This document shows, piece by piece, positions 36,003 to 50,247 of a stretch of 64,000 nucleotides of DNA (position 1 is the stretch's first letter; every line of letters begins with the position of its first letter). The position numbers were made by a program, and so were the translations under genes. The notes beneath the pieces are model-generated. The model was not told where the DNA came from. It ran no database searches and worked only from the letters and a program-made list of their open reading frames with translations. Source of the stretch: Epiperipatus broadwayi (lineage: Eukaryota; Onychophora; Udeonychophora; Euonychophora; Peripatidae); assembly GCA_028023455.1 (NCBI GenBank), contig JAQFVV010006621.1:497452-561451 (forward strand). Direction: 5' to 3'.

Positions 36003-36390
36003 TTGTCTGGCATTGCTAGTAGAGACTTTAGAGAAGCAACAGCTAAAAGAAAATGGAAGAAGTGCGTGGCTGGTGGTGTTAAAGGGACGTGGGTTCGGAT
36101 TCAAGCCATCTCATCACTGACTCACAATGTAAGATCTTTGCCTGACCTGCTAGAGGGACCACCACTTCTGCAGCTGTCAATTGAAACTCAACCTAAAGAA
36201 TCAACCAGCAAACTGGATGAAAATAACCCCACAAACTGAGGAAGTTAATGGAGAACCGAAGCAATCAACAAGCAAAAACTGGAATGAAAATAACCCCACA
36301 AACTGAGGAAGTTAATCAAGAGCGCTTGGAAGAAATACCCATGGGACAACAAAGCCTAGGTAAAAGCATGCATGCATTTTCATTTGTCTA
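36003..36390 (+). other. G+C-richer island with a 78-codon frame, unrecognised
   Basis: The frame 36003-36239 reads SRDFREATAKRKWKKCVAGG and then RSLPDLLEGPPLLQLS, which looks like real protein, not AT noise, but I do not recognise it. It is followed by a 40-bp direct duplication (ggaagttaat and ccccacaaactgagg at about 36226 and 36288). The stretch gtgggttcggattcaagcc (36088) resembles a polymerase III B box. A short exon, a SINE or the 5' part of a decayed LTR element are all possible. Confidence 0.3.
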
Positions 36391-36905
36391 CTATTCATAA
36401 CTAAATATAAAATTAATGATTTGATAAAATAGAACTCTATCAACAGGACTTTAAGAACTTTAATATCTGATCTATTTTCATATGTTTATTATAGCCATGT
36501 ATTTTATAAGTGTGTGTTTATTATTATTATAATGTAATTTTTTTATATAAAGTGTGAATATTATTATTAAACATATTTGTCATTAAGTTTTGTATCCTTG
36601 ATTTATTCTCCTATCACCAAGCTACAACAGGGGGAGAACTGTAATTAGTGATTAAAGGGCATGCTGATTTGTTTAAGATATTCATGTGCTGCTTGTTCGT
36701 GCAAAATCCCAATTCTAAAAAATAAATAGCAAGCGCTGGACATTCGCTAAGTTTCTTTGAAATAGTTTGCTCTGTTCAGCAGCCGAGGGTTCTTGGCTGG
36801 GAAAAATAATGCCAAGATAATATGTACGTACTGCCTTGGGGTTCAGTCAAGGGTATAGATATGAAGTTAAATTTGTATCTGTATTAGCTCTCTGCTTGTA
36901 TTGTA
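36391..36905. other. Non-coding stretch with polypurine tract and possible solo LTR
   Basis: At 36626-36640 the run aacagggggagaa is followed by ctgtaattag, the arrangement of a polypurine tract and an LTR start on the plus strand. The next ~250 bp are of normal G+C content and end near tgtaacggcgtggg. No matching second LTR was found in the window, so this is only a suggestion. Confidence 0.25.
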
Positions 36906-38489
36906 ACGGCGTGGGTTAAAATAATAAATAAGATAATGAAGAATCTAAGTTGTAAACAATAAATGGATAGAAAATATAAGTTATGAAAAGAATTAAAATA
37001 TAATAAATAAGTATAATATAGAATAAAATAATCGAAATAAATATAGTGGAAAGTACAAATAATTAAGCAACCGTACGAATAACCATTTCCATTACAATAG
37101 TAATATAACACATAAAAGAATAATAAATCGAAAGTGAATAGTATATGTCCTTCATATTTTTGTAATAAAGTTTATGAAGAATTTTTTATTACTTCAAATC
37201 TATGGAACCTCCTGCTGATTTAAATTCTAAATTAATATATATTTTTACAAATTTTTATATTTAATTTTTTCAACATCTTTTACACATTCATCTCCTATTT
37301 TATAATTTATCAATAATGAATTTGATTTTATTTTGACTAAACCTAATATCATTATCTCCCCTAAACTTTGCATACTTATCTAAAGAGTATTCATCTAATT
37401 TCAATATTCTATTAAATTAAAAAAATATATAAACAATTATCAGCAAAAATACTCTTAAAATATTTTCGTTATCAATCGCTCTCCCTGAAATTTGTATATT
37501 ATATCTATTAATTGTAAATGATTCCACAAATAATGTAAATAAGTTGTAAACACTATTGACAATAAAAAAATCATTATTTCTGATCTACGTTAATTTTCAC
37601 ATTCTTAAACTCTAAAGTATCTAACTGATATTTATATATCTTATATAAGTTTACTAATTATAAACAGAGCATTATCCATAACATCTCTTTCCAAATTATT
37701 TAACTGCTTTTTTATTACTTTTGTTTCTTTATTATATATATCTAAAAAAAATTATTGAATTTATAAAGCATTTTATTACTTGAATCAAAACAAATACATG
37801 ATTTCATTAATATTATTATTTTTATCTACTTATACAACCATAGTTTATATAATATAAGCAAACATTTTGTTAAGACATAAATGGCACTGTCAGAAGTCTT
37901 TGCTTCTCTAAATATTTTATGCTTTTGGTATTTGTTTAAAAATTAATCTTATTTTTAAAATCTTTCCAATTTTTAATTTATTTCACAATCTGCAATATTC
38001 TTATTAAAGCTTATCATTTATACTTATGACTCTTCTTTTAGATATTCTATTTTTTTATTTTTTTATACCTTTTCTTATTGTTTTATAACTATTATATAAA
38101 CTTTTTTTTATTTTTTTTTTATTTTCATATTTTTCCATTCCATAGTTACTAAAAATTTAAAATATATTTTCATCAATATTAATGACAGATAACTAATTTC
38201 TCTGCAAAGCTGTTACAAAATGTTAAGCGTTTCTTATTTCTATTCTTTTTTTTAAATATTTACATTTCAATTCTTCGGCACATTTTCTCATTTTAACAGA
38301 AAATTTATAATTTTCTGATTTATTTTTTTTTGCTTATTTTTTTATTATAACCCTTAATTTATAATTTTTATATGTTTGTTTTCTAAATTTACTCTTTTTC
38401 CTTTTATTTATTTTATTTCACCACTTTTAATAGACACTATTTTTTATTACAACTATTTGTCAGCAGCTTGATATCAAGTTAATATCAAT
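36906..38489. other. AT-rich non-coding stretch
   Basis: Long T-rich runs. A minus-strand stretch near 37355-37410 reads like a peptide (DKYAKFRGDNDIRF) but ends soon in stops and is unrecognised. Confidence 0.45.
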
Positions 38490-39875
38490 TGTAATAAATG
38501 GTATTTACCTTTAGCTATCATACCAAATGTCAAAATGATAAAATTGTACTAAATGATTGGGAAAATGTAGTGTTAATATTAATATTTAAGGTAATAAAGA
38601 AAATATTAGAAACTATAGACCTATCAGTCTTTTATCAGTTTTATCTAATTTTTTTACCAAAATAATTACAACTCATCTATAATGAACTTTAGATTTTAAC
38701 TGGCCAAAACAACAAGTTAGACTTAAAAGATATTTTGTTGTAGTGGATCACATTTAAGTATTGACAGAAGTTATACAAAGAACCAATGAATATGACTTGC
38801 CATTCTGTTTTGGATTTGTAGATTATCAAAAAGCATTTAATTCTATAAAAACTTCTTCAATGATTAAAGCATTAGAACATTGAGGTATCGACCTAGGATA
38901 TTGTCATATTCTGAAGAATATTTATAAAAGTGCAACAGCAACAATTATATTATATAATGATACTAAAAAAATTAACATTGAGAAGGGTGTATGACAGAGT
39001 GATTTTATATATCCAAAACTTTTTGCAGCAGTTTTGCAAGAAGTATTTTGTGGATTAAAATAGGAAGCTAAGGTAGTAAAAGTAAATGGAGATTAATTAA
39101 GTTATCTAACTTTTGCAGATGATGTAATGGTTTTTCAAATAATGCTTTAGAGCATTAGGAAATGTTGCAAAAATTATCAGATAAAAGTAAGAAAGTAGGA
39201 TTAAAAAGTAAACATTAAAAGGAGAAAAGTAATGTTCAATGGATTTTCTCAAAAGATGAAAATAAAGATTGATAATGCTTAAAGTTAACAACTACAAATA
39301 TCTTGGTCAAATTATTACTACATGGAAACATAATAGATGAAATTAATCATAGAACTAAACTTGGAATGCTTTTGGTAAAAATAACTCAATAATAAATACA
39401 AATATGCCTATGTGTTTGATAAAACAGGTTTTTAATAAATATGTTTTATCAGTTCTTACTTACAGATCTGAGAATTGAACACTTAACAGAAGAGCAATAC
39501 AGAGACATTAGACCACTCTATAGAGCATAAAGATATGCATGTTAAAAATAACAAGAAGACATTGAAAATGAAATACATGCATGAGATATAGAACAGGTGT
39601 TACTGACATCCATGAAAAAATTAAGAGACTGAAATGGAGTTGTGTTGAACATATTGATAGAAGGGACAATGATATATGGACAGTTGAAATCTTAAACTGA
39701 ATTACAAGAGATTGTAAAAGACCTAGAAAAAGACAATATATGAGTTGGATAAATGATTAACAAAGTGTGCTGGAGTGGTGTGGAGAAGAGAGCTAAAGAT
39801 TGGAGAAGAATTGAACTTGGAGAGACCATCATCCTGCAGTGGATCAATAATGATTGAAAATAATGATGATGATGA
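38490..39875 (+). pseudogene. RTE-type LINE reverse transcriptase, decayed (copy 1)
   Basis: Across several frames the reverse transcriptase reads NYRPISLLS (38611), DLPFCFGFVDYQKAFNSI near 38800, TATIILYND near 38939, YLTFADDVMVF (FADD at 39112-39123), then KKVGLKS, then the late block RDIRPL and KDWRRIEL near 39790. This order and wording fit RTE-clade endonuclease-reverse transcriptases. The 3' end reads ctgcagtggatcaataatga and passes into a short (GAT)n run at 39862-39875, typical for RTE, whose tails are short repeats and not poly-A. Many stops and shifts show it is dead. The endonuclease part is missing. Confidence 0.8.
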
Positions 39876-42239
39876 TCACATAAAAATACCTAATTTTTTT
39901 CTATCATTTTTTATATTTTCTTGTTCATTAAGTATGACTAATCTGTCTATCATATTTTTTCTGATGCTGACAAGAATAGGCATTTTTTTTACATGTTGAT
40001 GTCTTAGTTAATGAAAAAATATTATCACTGAAGCAGATGATCCATCAACCAGTTATTTATTATGGTATAAAAATAGGTTTTTCTCAAGACTTAAAAATTA
40101 TTCATCTAGATTCCAACTTTATCATTAATATGAGTATTTCTTCTTATTTTTTAAGTTCTATTCTAAACATATATTGGAAATTGTTTCACTTAATTCGCAA
40201 TTCTATTTCTATTCTCTTTCATGTTTTATTTTATATTTTATATTTTGTTTGTTCTTTTTTTATATTGGTATTTCTTTATTTTTTTTATAAAGTTGGCCTT
40301 TAAGTAAAAAAAATTCTTTCCAGAACTGTATTCTACTTTTATATTGTCTTATTTTAATCATATTCTTGTAAAGTTTTGTTTTGTTTAGAGAACATGAAAA
40401 ATTCATTTTACCTAAATTATTTACTAATATAAAAAAATTATGTCAAAAGTTCTTACTTTGATTAATGAAATTTAATTTTTTTTTTCAATTTAATTCTATA
40501 AATATTCATATTATATATTTAAAATAAAATTACAAACTAAAAATTGATAATATTTTGGATATAATTAGAATGTATTCGTAATATGAAATGCTTTGCTACA
40601 GTCCCATACACAAAATAAAATAAAAACTAGTGATAAAAACAGAACATTCAATATCTCTTCCAACAATGATAATGATTTATCATCCATAATTGTCAAATAC
40701 TTCAGACTTTATATTGACAACTATTCTAATCAACTTTTTGTTAGAATATATAAATTTTTAATGTGAATATTCAACAAAAAGTGTGGATATTTTAAAATTC
40801 TATAAAGTATTTCAAAAAACAAGTGTTAACTGGATAAAAATATTAAAAAATCTTGACATGGCTTAATATTATAAAGTATTTAATCAAATAAAATAGCAAA
40901 CTGTAAACAATGGTTCTATTTAATGTAAAGAATCAATCCATGACAATAAAAAACAAAATTCATATATTAAAAATCATTTAAAATTTTAAAAGTTTACAAA
41001 TATGAACAGAAAATAAAGTTACAGCCTAAAAAATTATGATTTCATTTAATAATATTCATCAGATATACCAGGCTTCAAATTACTAAGTACTGCACACTTC
41101 AAGATATGGAGAATTTATCATATTAAATCAGCACTAGAGAGTTTCTGCCCAAGACTAATATTAATTTGTATTAGTTGCTCATTTAGTTATTTTTTTCTGC
41201 AGAACAATTTATTTTAAATGATAATAAATCTGGAAATTTATTTGCATTTTTGATTCCATATGACAGGTATAATCAGTAGATGAAAATAGTTTTCCTTCAG
41301 TCGTTCATTGTATAATATCAAAGTATTTTTTATAGAAGTATATTATGTTTAATTTATCAAGATAAAAGGCACATTCTTTTTACTTTAAAAGTTTATTTTT
41401 TAATTGAAATATATATTCATTTACTTTAATTATATTTTTTAAGAAATGTTCTTAAAGGATTAAAAATTTATGAAGAGAATCACAGAAAATTGTCAGCATT
41501 CACATTAATAAATACTCATACATAACTTTTATTGTTTCTTAATATATTAAGAAACATTTTTACAATTAATAAATTTTATTTTTTTTAATTGTTTAAAAAA
41601 CATTTTAAATACAAATTATTATAGAAAATATTTTGATTTTGCTACAAACTCTATTTAACTGAAGACTACTTATGTAAAAAAAAAAAAAAAATTAAGCTTG
41701 ATTTAGTTATGTATAATGCTATTTTAAAGATTGGTCATGATAAACTTAATTAAAGTGAAATTAATATTTACATTTTGTTAACAAATTTTTCATAATAATA
41801 TGAATGTTTTTAACTAATTGGTTGTATATGTTAAAATTGATAAAACTGAAGTGTTTATCTTTTTAGGGTATTTATTTAAGCAAGTATATATTGTAGTTTT
41901 TGATCAATTGAAATATTTAGTAATATTAAACATTGAACGTGTAAACTTCTTTGTTAGATGAATTCCATGATTGTCTGCCTACGATATTGTTTTTGTTTTA
42001 TTTTCACTAATGTTGACTAAATTTGAAAAAGAGCACGACTTCTAAAAAAAGATCCTTTACCTTTTTATACATATGAAGATTTTTTTTTTATATTACATAT
42101 TATCCACAATTTATTTAAATATCTAGCATGTCTTATAATGCTAGGTTATAACCAAATGTATATAGTAAGTGCTTAAATTTTATCTTTTTTAATATATATA
42201 TGTGTGTGTGTGTGCGTGTGTACAAATATTTTTAAATAA
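39876..42239. other. AT-rich non-coding stretch
   Basis: Short hydrophobic frames (39775-39999, 40037-40303) arise from T-rich sequence. A (TG)n run is near 42203-42220. No other feature seen. Confidence 0.5.
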
Positions 42240-43420
42240 TAATGGCATACTTCTAGATGAAGGTCTTTTGTTTAATAGAATTAATCATTTCATTATTTTT
42301 AACCGTATTTATCCTCAAACTTTCTTTTATTAGTCATCATTATCACATAGGATCTGTTTTTAAAATTCACTCTAAGATTTCAGTTGTTGATCTATTGTAA
42401 TCTCTTCTAGAACACATTTTCCAATCTAATTTTATTTCAGACTATTAAGTTCAATGATGTCAATGATACCAGTTTTTTTGTCATTAATTTATTTTTATAT
42501 ACTTCATTCTTTGTTACTTCCAATGTATATATAGTTCATTATGTGACCTATAGAATGTATTATTTTTATTAATAGTCCATGTTTTAAATTCATAAGTAAG
42601 CATTGGTAAAACATATTTATTAAAAAAAATTTCTTAAGGACATAATATATTTTAATAGTAAGTTGTTTTGATAAAAGCAATCAATCCAAATATACATTTT
42701 TGATTAATTTAGTCCATTATTTTTCCATCTGCATTAATAACATTATTAATTATTACTAATTCATTATGACCACTTTTTTATTTTTTAAGTGCCACTGAAT
42801 ATTACTTTAAACTTTTTAGCATTTATTTTTAAACCAACTCTAGAATTTTACCTGACAGCTTTTATAACATTTCTTGAAACTCTGAAGGATTATTTGTCAA
42901 AACAATCACATTTCTCCAAAATATAGATAACATAGGTAGTCTCTATTTATTTATTATTTTAGCTTAATTTAAAACATATTTCTTATAATATTGTTATAAA
43001 AATTAAAGAATAATTCTGTTGAATGCCATTATTAATATTAAACTTCATAGTCATATCATGTAATCTATTTATTTACTGCTTCTGCATTCCTCACAACTTG
43101 GAAATATCAAAAATCTAGATATTAATATGTCACAGATGTAATTACATACAGAAAACTGATACAAACCAATAACTTCTTCTAATTTCAAAATCAAAACTAA
43201 AATGATAACTCATAGTCATCATTTTTTCTGAAAATTTTTTTAATATTGGTGTATTATCTGTTATGGTATAACAATAGCTTAAGCATTTGACAGGATTGAA
43301 TACAAAGTTTCTGAAGATGAGATGTAATGATGTTAAAAAAATTATGTCTTAATTTTTTCTGCTTTCGTTAATATTAATATCACTTCTATATTCTTTCAAT
43401 CACCTAAAATATATTCAAAT
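42240..43420 (-). pseudogene. RTE-type LINE reverse transcriptase, decayed (copy 2)
   Basis: Read on the minus strand, blocks appear in order from right to left: FFNIITSHLQ (about 43345), NDDYELSF (about 43225), RLHDMTMKFNINNG (about 43070-43030), VIVLTNNPSEFQEML (about 42915-42870), ADGKIMD and FNKYVLPMLTYEFKTW (about 42620-42570), then GIIDIIEL (about 42470). These line up one for one with copy 1 and with the RTE clade, including the conserved LP-x-LTY block. Every block is separated by stops or frameshifts, and the catalytic ADD is lost. Similarity fades below 42300, so the left limit is approximate. Confidence 0.75.
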
Positions 43421-45100
43421 AACATTTAGAAAATTGATGTGGAGTTTTGATAACAATTGTTTTATTTTTCATTTGCTTATTTTAAAATATTTATAATAAT
43501 TTCATTCTTGTCTTGAGTTCATTTTAATTCATTACATAGATTTAATTTCATGACTCACATTTTCATTTAAAATATGAAAATGTTAAAAGTTGTTGGGTAA
43601 TTATAAAAACTATTTTAAATTTTTTGTCTGCATTTTATTTCTTTTTATGTATTTGTAGAATTATTTGACACAATTCAAAATATTATTATTTTATATGACC
43701 ACAGTGGCATTTTTTTTTTCTTATTGCCAATCCAACTTTCATTCCAACATCAAGTGACTGTTTATATTTTGATATTTTTGTTATTCCATGTCACTTTTTT
43801 GTCACTTCATATTTATAGATCTTTGTGTTATTATGATCTATCATTTGCATTATTTTATAGAAAGTCAGATATATGAATCTTCTAAATGGATCATTTTTAA
43901 ATATTTTTATTTATTTTTTTTCTTTATATACTATCTTGTTTTGATTTTTGAATTTACTGATAAACCTCTGTCAATTTGTATTAGTCATCCTGTAGTAATG
44001 TTTATATAGTATCTAACACATCTTTGAAGTTTGTTAATATTCTAAGATTATTTTTAAATTTTGGCTGAATTTAATAAGAATTTTTGCCTTACTATTTTTC
44101 AAAGAATTAGAAATATAAACTGTTAATAATGTATTTCTAATAGTTTTTGTCTCTGCAACTTTGCATTTTTATTATCTTAAACCTTCCTAATCATTAATCA
44201 CTTTCTATGTTTAATCTACTAAGAACACTCCAATATAAAAGTATACCTATTATACATGCCAACATTTCTGCTTTAGAATATGTATAATTTTCACAAGTTT
44301 TTCCTTATTCATGTCTGCATGTTTGCCAAAATTATCTATAGCATTTATCAATCATTTTCCAATTCTAACACCAAAATTTCCATATATTTTTTAAATTGCT
44401 TCTAATAGGATCAAAAATTATCTATACATGTATATATTTAAACCTTCCCTAGTGGTTAATATTGTGTAACATACTAAATAAACAACCCAACATTGGTTTA
44501 TTACATAAGTGAAAGACTCTATAACCAAAACACAAGATAAAAACTATTTAAAAAAAGAACAGAGATCATGTATCATAAAAATTTAAGATGACTTCAGACC
44601 AACTTATCTCTTTTATTTAAATTCATTTATATAGGCAAATAAATTTAGGTAGAAGAGAAAACATTTTCCATGATCTGTCTTAAATTTTTAAGATCCATGG
44701 TGTGTTTTTTTCTCTTAAAAAGTTTTAACTTGTGCTTTGGATTGATAATATTTCATTTACTTATTACTCCAGTGTTGGGATGTTAATCTACATCAAGAAA
44801 AGTTATTTCTTTTCATGTTTTGTTTTTTTTTTTTGAGAATAATAATGATTAACTTTTAAAAGAGTTATATTTCTTAAATGATAATATGGCAAATTCCAAA
44901 CATTTTAAATAAAAACGTGAATATTTAACATTTATTAAGAAAAGTTGTAAAAGGAAGAAAGACATATATAAAAAATATATATTAATATTTTTTTTTTCTT
45001 TCTTTAATAATTTTATTTATATATTAGTTTTTAACTTTTTAAAATATTAAGACAGATAAATAAAATTTTAAATAATACTTATCTGTTTTTTTTGTTTTTT
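43421..45100. other. AT-rich non-coding stretch
   Basis: T-rich. The frame 43788-44009 has Phe/Ile/Tyr-rich chance composition. Nothing recognised. Confidence 0.5.
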
Positions 45101-45108
45101 TTTTCATA

Positions 45109-45165
45109 TGTCATAGCATCTGCCGGGACGCGAACCTCTCGGCTAACAACGCAAGACTATTTATC
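45109..45165 (-). other. Short G+C-rich tRNA-like fragment
   Basis: On the minus strand: cttgcgttgttagccgagag followed by gttcgcgtcccggcagatg. The word ggttcgcgtcc is close to a polymerase III B box. It is a sharp G+C-rich island in AT-rich DNA. Too short and not cloverleaf-forming by eye, so probably a SINE or tRNA remnant. Confidence 0.3.
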
Positions 45166-47116
45166 TGTTTTTAAAAGAAAAAAATATGATTTTAACATCT
45201 TTGTTAAAGAATGTTGTTTTTAATTAATTAAGGTTGATTTTCAAAGTAAAGTATAATTAAAGGATTATCAATTTTTTTTTAATAATTATGAAGAAAAAAT
45301 AACTACAGATGAATTTTTCAATGATTAATTACTGAATTTTCTTAGTGAATTAATAAAAAAGGGAAAAAAATAACTTTTTTTAAAAATAAAATCAATTTAT
45401 CAGGGTTTAATCCTGTCGTTTAGATATTGTATGATTTGTTGAATAACAAGATTGTTACAATAAAAATTAAGATAGAAAGGCATGTTAAAGCATTACAATT
45501 TAATGTTCATTTAGTAATTGTCATTCTTGGTCCCATTTTTGAAAAGAAAACAGAAGTAGAAGTTCAGTTGTGAAGAAAACAGTGAGAAATTAATATTGTA
45601 GTCTGAAATAAGATTAACTTCACTAGATGTTTAAAAACGTTTTTTTGAAATAAATTTGAAGAAAACCATATACTAAGCTTTAGCTAAAATCTGAGCATCA
45701 CAAATCAACATGTAGCCTATTTTACTAAAAAAAACTAGAAAAATGAGAATTATGTGTCTATCCAAAAGCATGACTATCTGAACCTGTTTTACCCTGATCT
45801 GAAAATTAATTTGTAAAATAAACAAATTCACCTTGTGTTAACTTACATTCAAAAATAATATAATTTTAACTGAATATTTGAAGCTACAAGAAGGAAAAAC
45901 TAACATAAGAGAACTTGAAAATTAAAAGCCTCTCCCCCGATGCCATGACACATGAGAAAAAAAAAAGAACTAAAAGAATGAAACCAAGATAAAATGAGAA
46001 TAGTTTACTTCATTTACACATTTTTATTTATGTATATTTACATTTCTAAATAACTTTTTAATATACCTAAAAACTTATAGTATAGTTTTAATTGTTCTTT
46101 TTTTATTAATATATATGTTTTTTATTGTATTTTCTCTCCCAAAATGTAAAAAGTATGGGACTTTCCCATTTTTATAATTAAAAGAGAATAATGTTTTAGG
46201 TAAGTCTACATTAAATTTTTTATTGTGAAATGTTGTTTTCAGTTTTAATCAATGTAGTAATAAGAATCAACAGGTTAATCTTACTTGCTATATGAAATTA
46301 TATATATATGTATATAGAAAATGTGTTACATTTGGCATTGTCATATTATATCTTTTCTAAATTGTCTTATTTATTATTCATTGATTAACTTTATTAGTCA
46401 ATTGTTAAAAAGTAATAATAATGTTAACATCCTTATTCATTCAGCTATGTGTTCTATAAATTGGTAGTGTGTGCAACTTCATTTCATCACAGCATTGCAC
46501 TTTAAGGGATTTGTAAATGATTATATTAAGTCTGTTTAAATAAAGTTATATTAAGCATATACATTTTTATTTTATTTTTATCACTGTCACAATACCTAGG
46601 TCCTTGTCATCTTGATCTAACTCTAGAGGAATAATAATTAGGGTACATACATAGGGGTATATGTTTTATTTGAATATTCAGATAGTTCTCTGGCTGGCAT
46701 AAATATTAAGATTACCTTTAAAATCCATTCACTGCACTTAATTTATACAGATTAGAATTGATCTGTACATTCATATTACCATATGATTAAGCATTAATGA
46801 TGATTACCATGTATCAGGATCCCAGCATTTTTACAATAGATCCTTTAGAACTTAATTATGTGCCTGCAGGTGATTGCTTTTATATTCCACCCTCAGTTTG
46901 GCAATGGTAGATAAAGAGCCTTCATCTTGATATAACCTTTTTAAATCTAATCACAAGGGTTGACAGTGTACTATTCATGTTTAATAATAATGATGTCTTA
47001 TAATTATTATAACTATTTATTTTATTCTAATCTGATTTTCTTATGCTGCTTTCATATTTGCTGATAACTATTTATTGACAATGTTAATTTATTGGCTATA
47101 ATATTCAGTGGGATTG
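45166..47116. other. Non-coding stretch
   Basis: AT-rich. From 46590 to 46960 the composition is more balanced but no protein, RNA or repeat was recognised there. Confidence 0.5.
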
Positions 47117-47728
47117 TAATGTTTGAGGGTGATGATTGTCAACTACATATTACATTTGTATTTATATATTGGACTATTTCCATCATCTGATATAAGTATT
47201 AAATGTCTTTAGAAAAATTTAATTTTATTTAAATATTCCAAATACATTCAACTGTTAGGAATAGCACACAAGTTAGAATATGCACAATGTTTTAGAGGTA
47301 TTACTCTCACCTCTACTTAAGATGTTACTGGTCTGACCAGTGATAATACTAGCAAAGGAATTGAACCTGGTTACTTACTTATATTTTTGAGTATTGAATT
47401 TTAAGGTAATGCTCTAACTATCAGTTGGTTAGAGCATTACCTTAAAATTCAATACTCAAAAATCTATGGTTACAGATTTAATTCTCATGCTAGTACTGTC
47501 ACTGGTCAGGCCAACAACACCTGAAGAAGAGGGGAGAATAATACCTCTTGAAATATTGTGTATATACTAATCTGTGTGCTATTACTAACAGTTGAATGTA
47601 TTTGGAATACTTAAATAAAGTTAATTTTTTAAAGACATTCAACACTCATATTAGATGATGAAAATAGTTCAATATATAAATACAACTAAACCTTCATCAA
47701 AACACAATATTACTTAAAGGAGATCTTA
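47117..47728. repeat. Large inverted repeat made of two tRNA-derived SINE-like copies, head to head
   Basis: The arms 47117-47418 and 47428-47728 are reverse complements over ~300 bp with moderate divergence outward and a perfect 36-bp core (47383-47418 with 47428-47463) around a 9-base loop. Rightward, tatcagttggttagagcatt matches a tRNA D-arm/A box. On the left arm the complement reads ggttcaattcctttg, a good B box; the right arm has the decayed ggttacagatttaattct. Farther out both arms share gaatgtatttggaata. I infer two SINE copies sharing one centre, or a single foldback transposon with tRNA-like ends. Confidence 0.8.
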
Positions 47729-48607
47729 TTGGGCATATATTACAATTATCTTCCCATAATGTCTCTGATTATCTTTTCATTTTACTTCTGATTTCATAAA
47801 TTCCATAATGTCTCTTTTAATATTAGATAGTTACTTTTCCAATTTGATTAGTTTTCTTTACTTAAAAAATAATTTATAATTGAAAGTAACTAAGTAAATA
47901 TTCAAATGTCACTAAAGAATAATAAAAGTCTTAGCACCTTCTGCTTTAACTAATATTTTCTCCAAGAAATGAGATTAGTCATTTACTTTTGTCTTCAAAA
48001 TATCCAACATCTGACCTATTTAAAAATTGTAAGACATATTAAAATGAATGTCATTGTACTTTTTTAAATTTAGAAATAAAGATTAATAAATATATCACAC
48101 TGCCTTATTCAAATTAGTGATCTACTTATTTACATTAATTTATTAAATAAATAACTGGATGGTATTAACAACTACAATAGTAAGAACCTATAAAGTATCA
48201 TTTAAGAACTATTAATATATATTGTTTTAACTGCATGGTATGAAATACAATGATAAGTATAAAAAGGAATTTATGAAATTTGTTCTGCTTAGATTATTTA
48301 AGACTTCAAAGAAGAAACTGATTCCTTTGGTTAATAACAAATTTCTTTTGAAAATTCATTTTTGTATATTAAAAATATATGCAGAGATATAAATTCCAAA
48401 TTTAAATAGGATGTGACATATTATGGAATACCCTTCAAAGTCAATGTTTTCTCACAACAAATAAAAATTTAGTGCTACTTAATTAGTTATGTATATATTA
48501 ATTTTATAGGAACTATTTTATAGATTAAAATGAAAAACTATGACAAAGAATGCATGAATATTATTTTGGTAATCTGGATTTTGAATAGCGGCATGTTGTT
48601 GGTTTTT
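47729..48607. other. AT-rich non-coding stretch
   Basis: Nothing recognised. It ends with a T17 tract just before the next RTE fragment. Confidence 0.5.
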
Positions 48608-49160
48608 TTTTTTTTTGCAAATAATGCTTCAGAGCTTCAGAAAATGTTGCAAGGAGTACCAGACAGAGAATAAAAAAATAGAACTAAAGATAAATACTAG
48701 AAAGATAAACGTACTTTTCAATGAATTTCCTCAAGAGAAAAAAAATATGATTTATGATCATGAATTAAAAGAAGTTACAACTAGACTGTTTCTTACTTAT
48801 GATTGAGACTTGGACAATAGAGACTTCAGACTCCTCAAAACAGTATAGACAGATGTATATTGGAAATAAAAAGGGAGAAAAAAACAAATATTTGAGTGAG
48901 AGAATAAATAGATGATAGAAATATTGCTGAGATGAGGATAATAGAAGAGAAAATATTAAATGGATACTTAAGTCTTAGACTGAATCCAATAGTCTGAGAA
49001 AAAACCTAAAAAGTGAACTCATGTAAAATATATGGTAAAATAAAAAAAGTCTGTTAGCATGATATGGAAAAAAAGAAGCTATCATTGAAGAAACTGGATT
49101 AATCTGGGAGCGTTTTTTATCCTCAAGTGGATCAATAATGATAATGGTTAAAAAAAGTAT
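48608..49160 (+). pseudogene. RTE-type LINE 3' fragment (copy 3)
   Basis: The frame starts right after a poly-T tract with FANNASELQKMLQG, then in the next phase KKIELKINTRKINVLFNEF and EKKNMI, then jumps (TYD, DLD) to the LTYG-x-ETWT region, so ~60 residues between are deleted. It ends with tcaagtggatcaataatgat, the same end as copy 1 at 39875. This shared terminus supports one RTE family. The 63-codon frame 48615-48806 is the largest open part. Confidence 0.75.
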
Positions 49161-50247
<1,087 letters not shown>

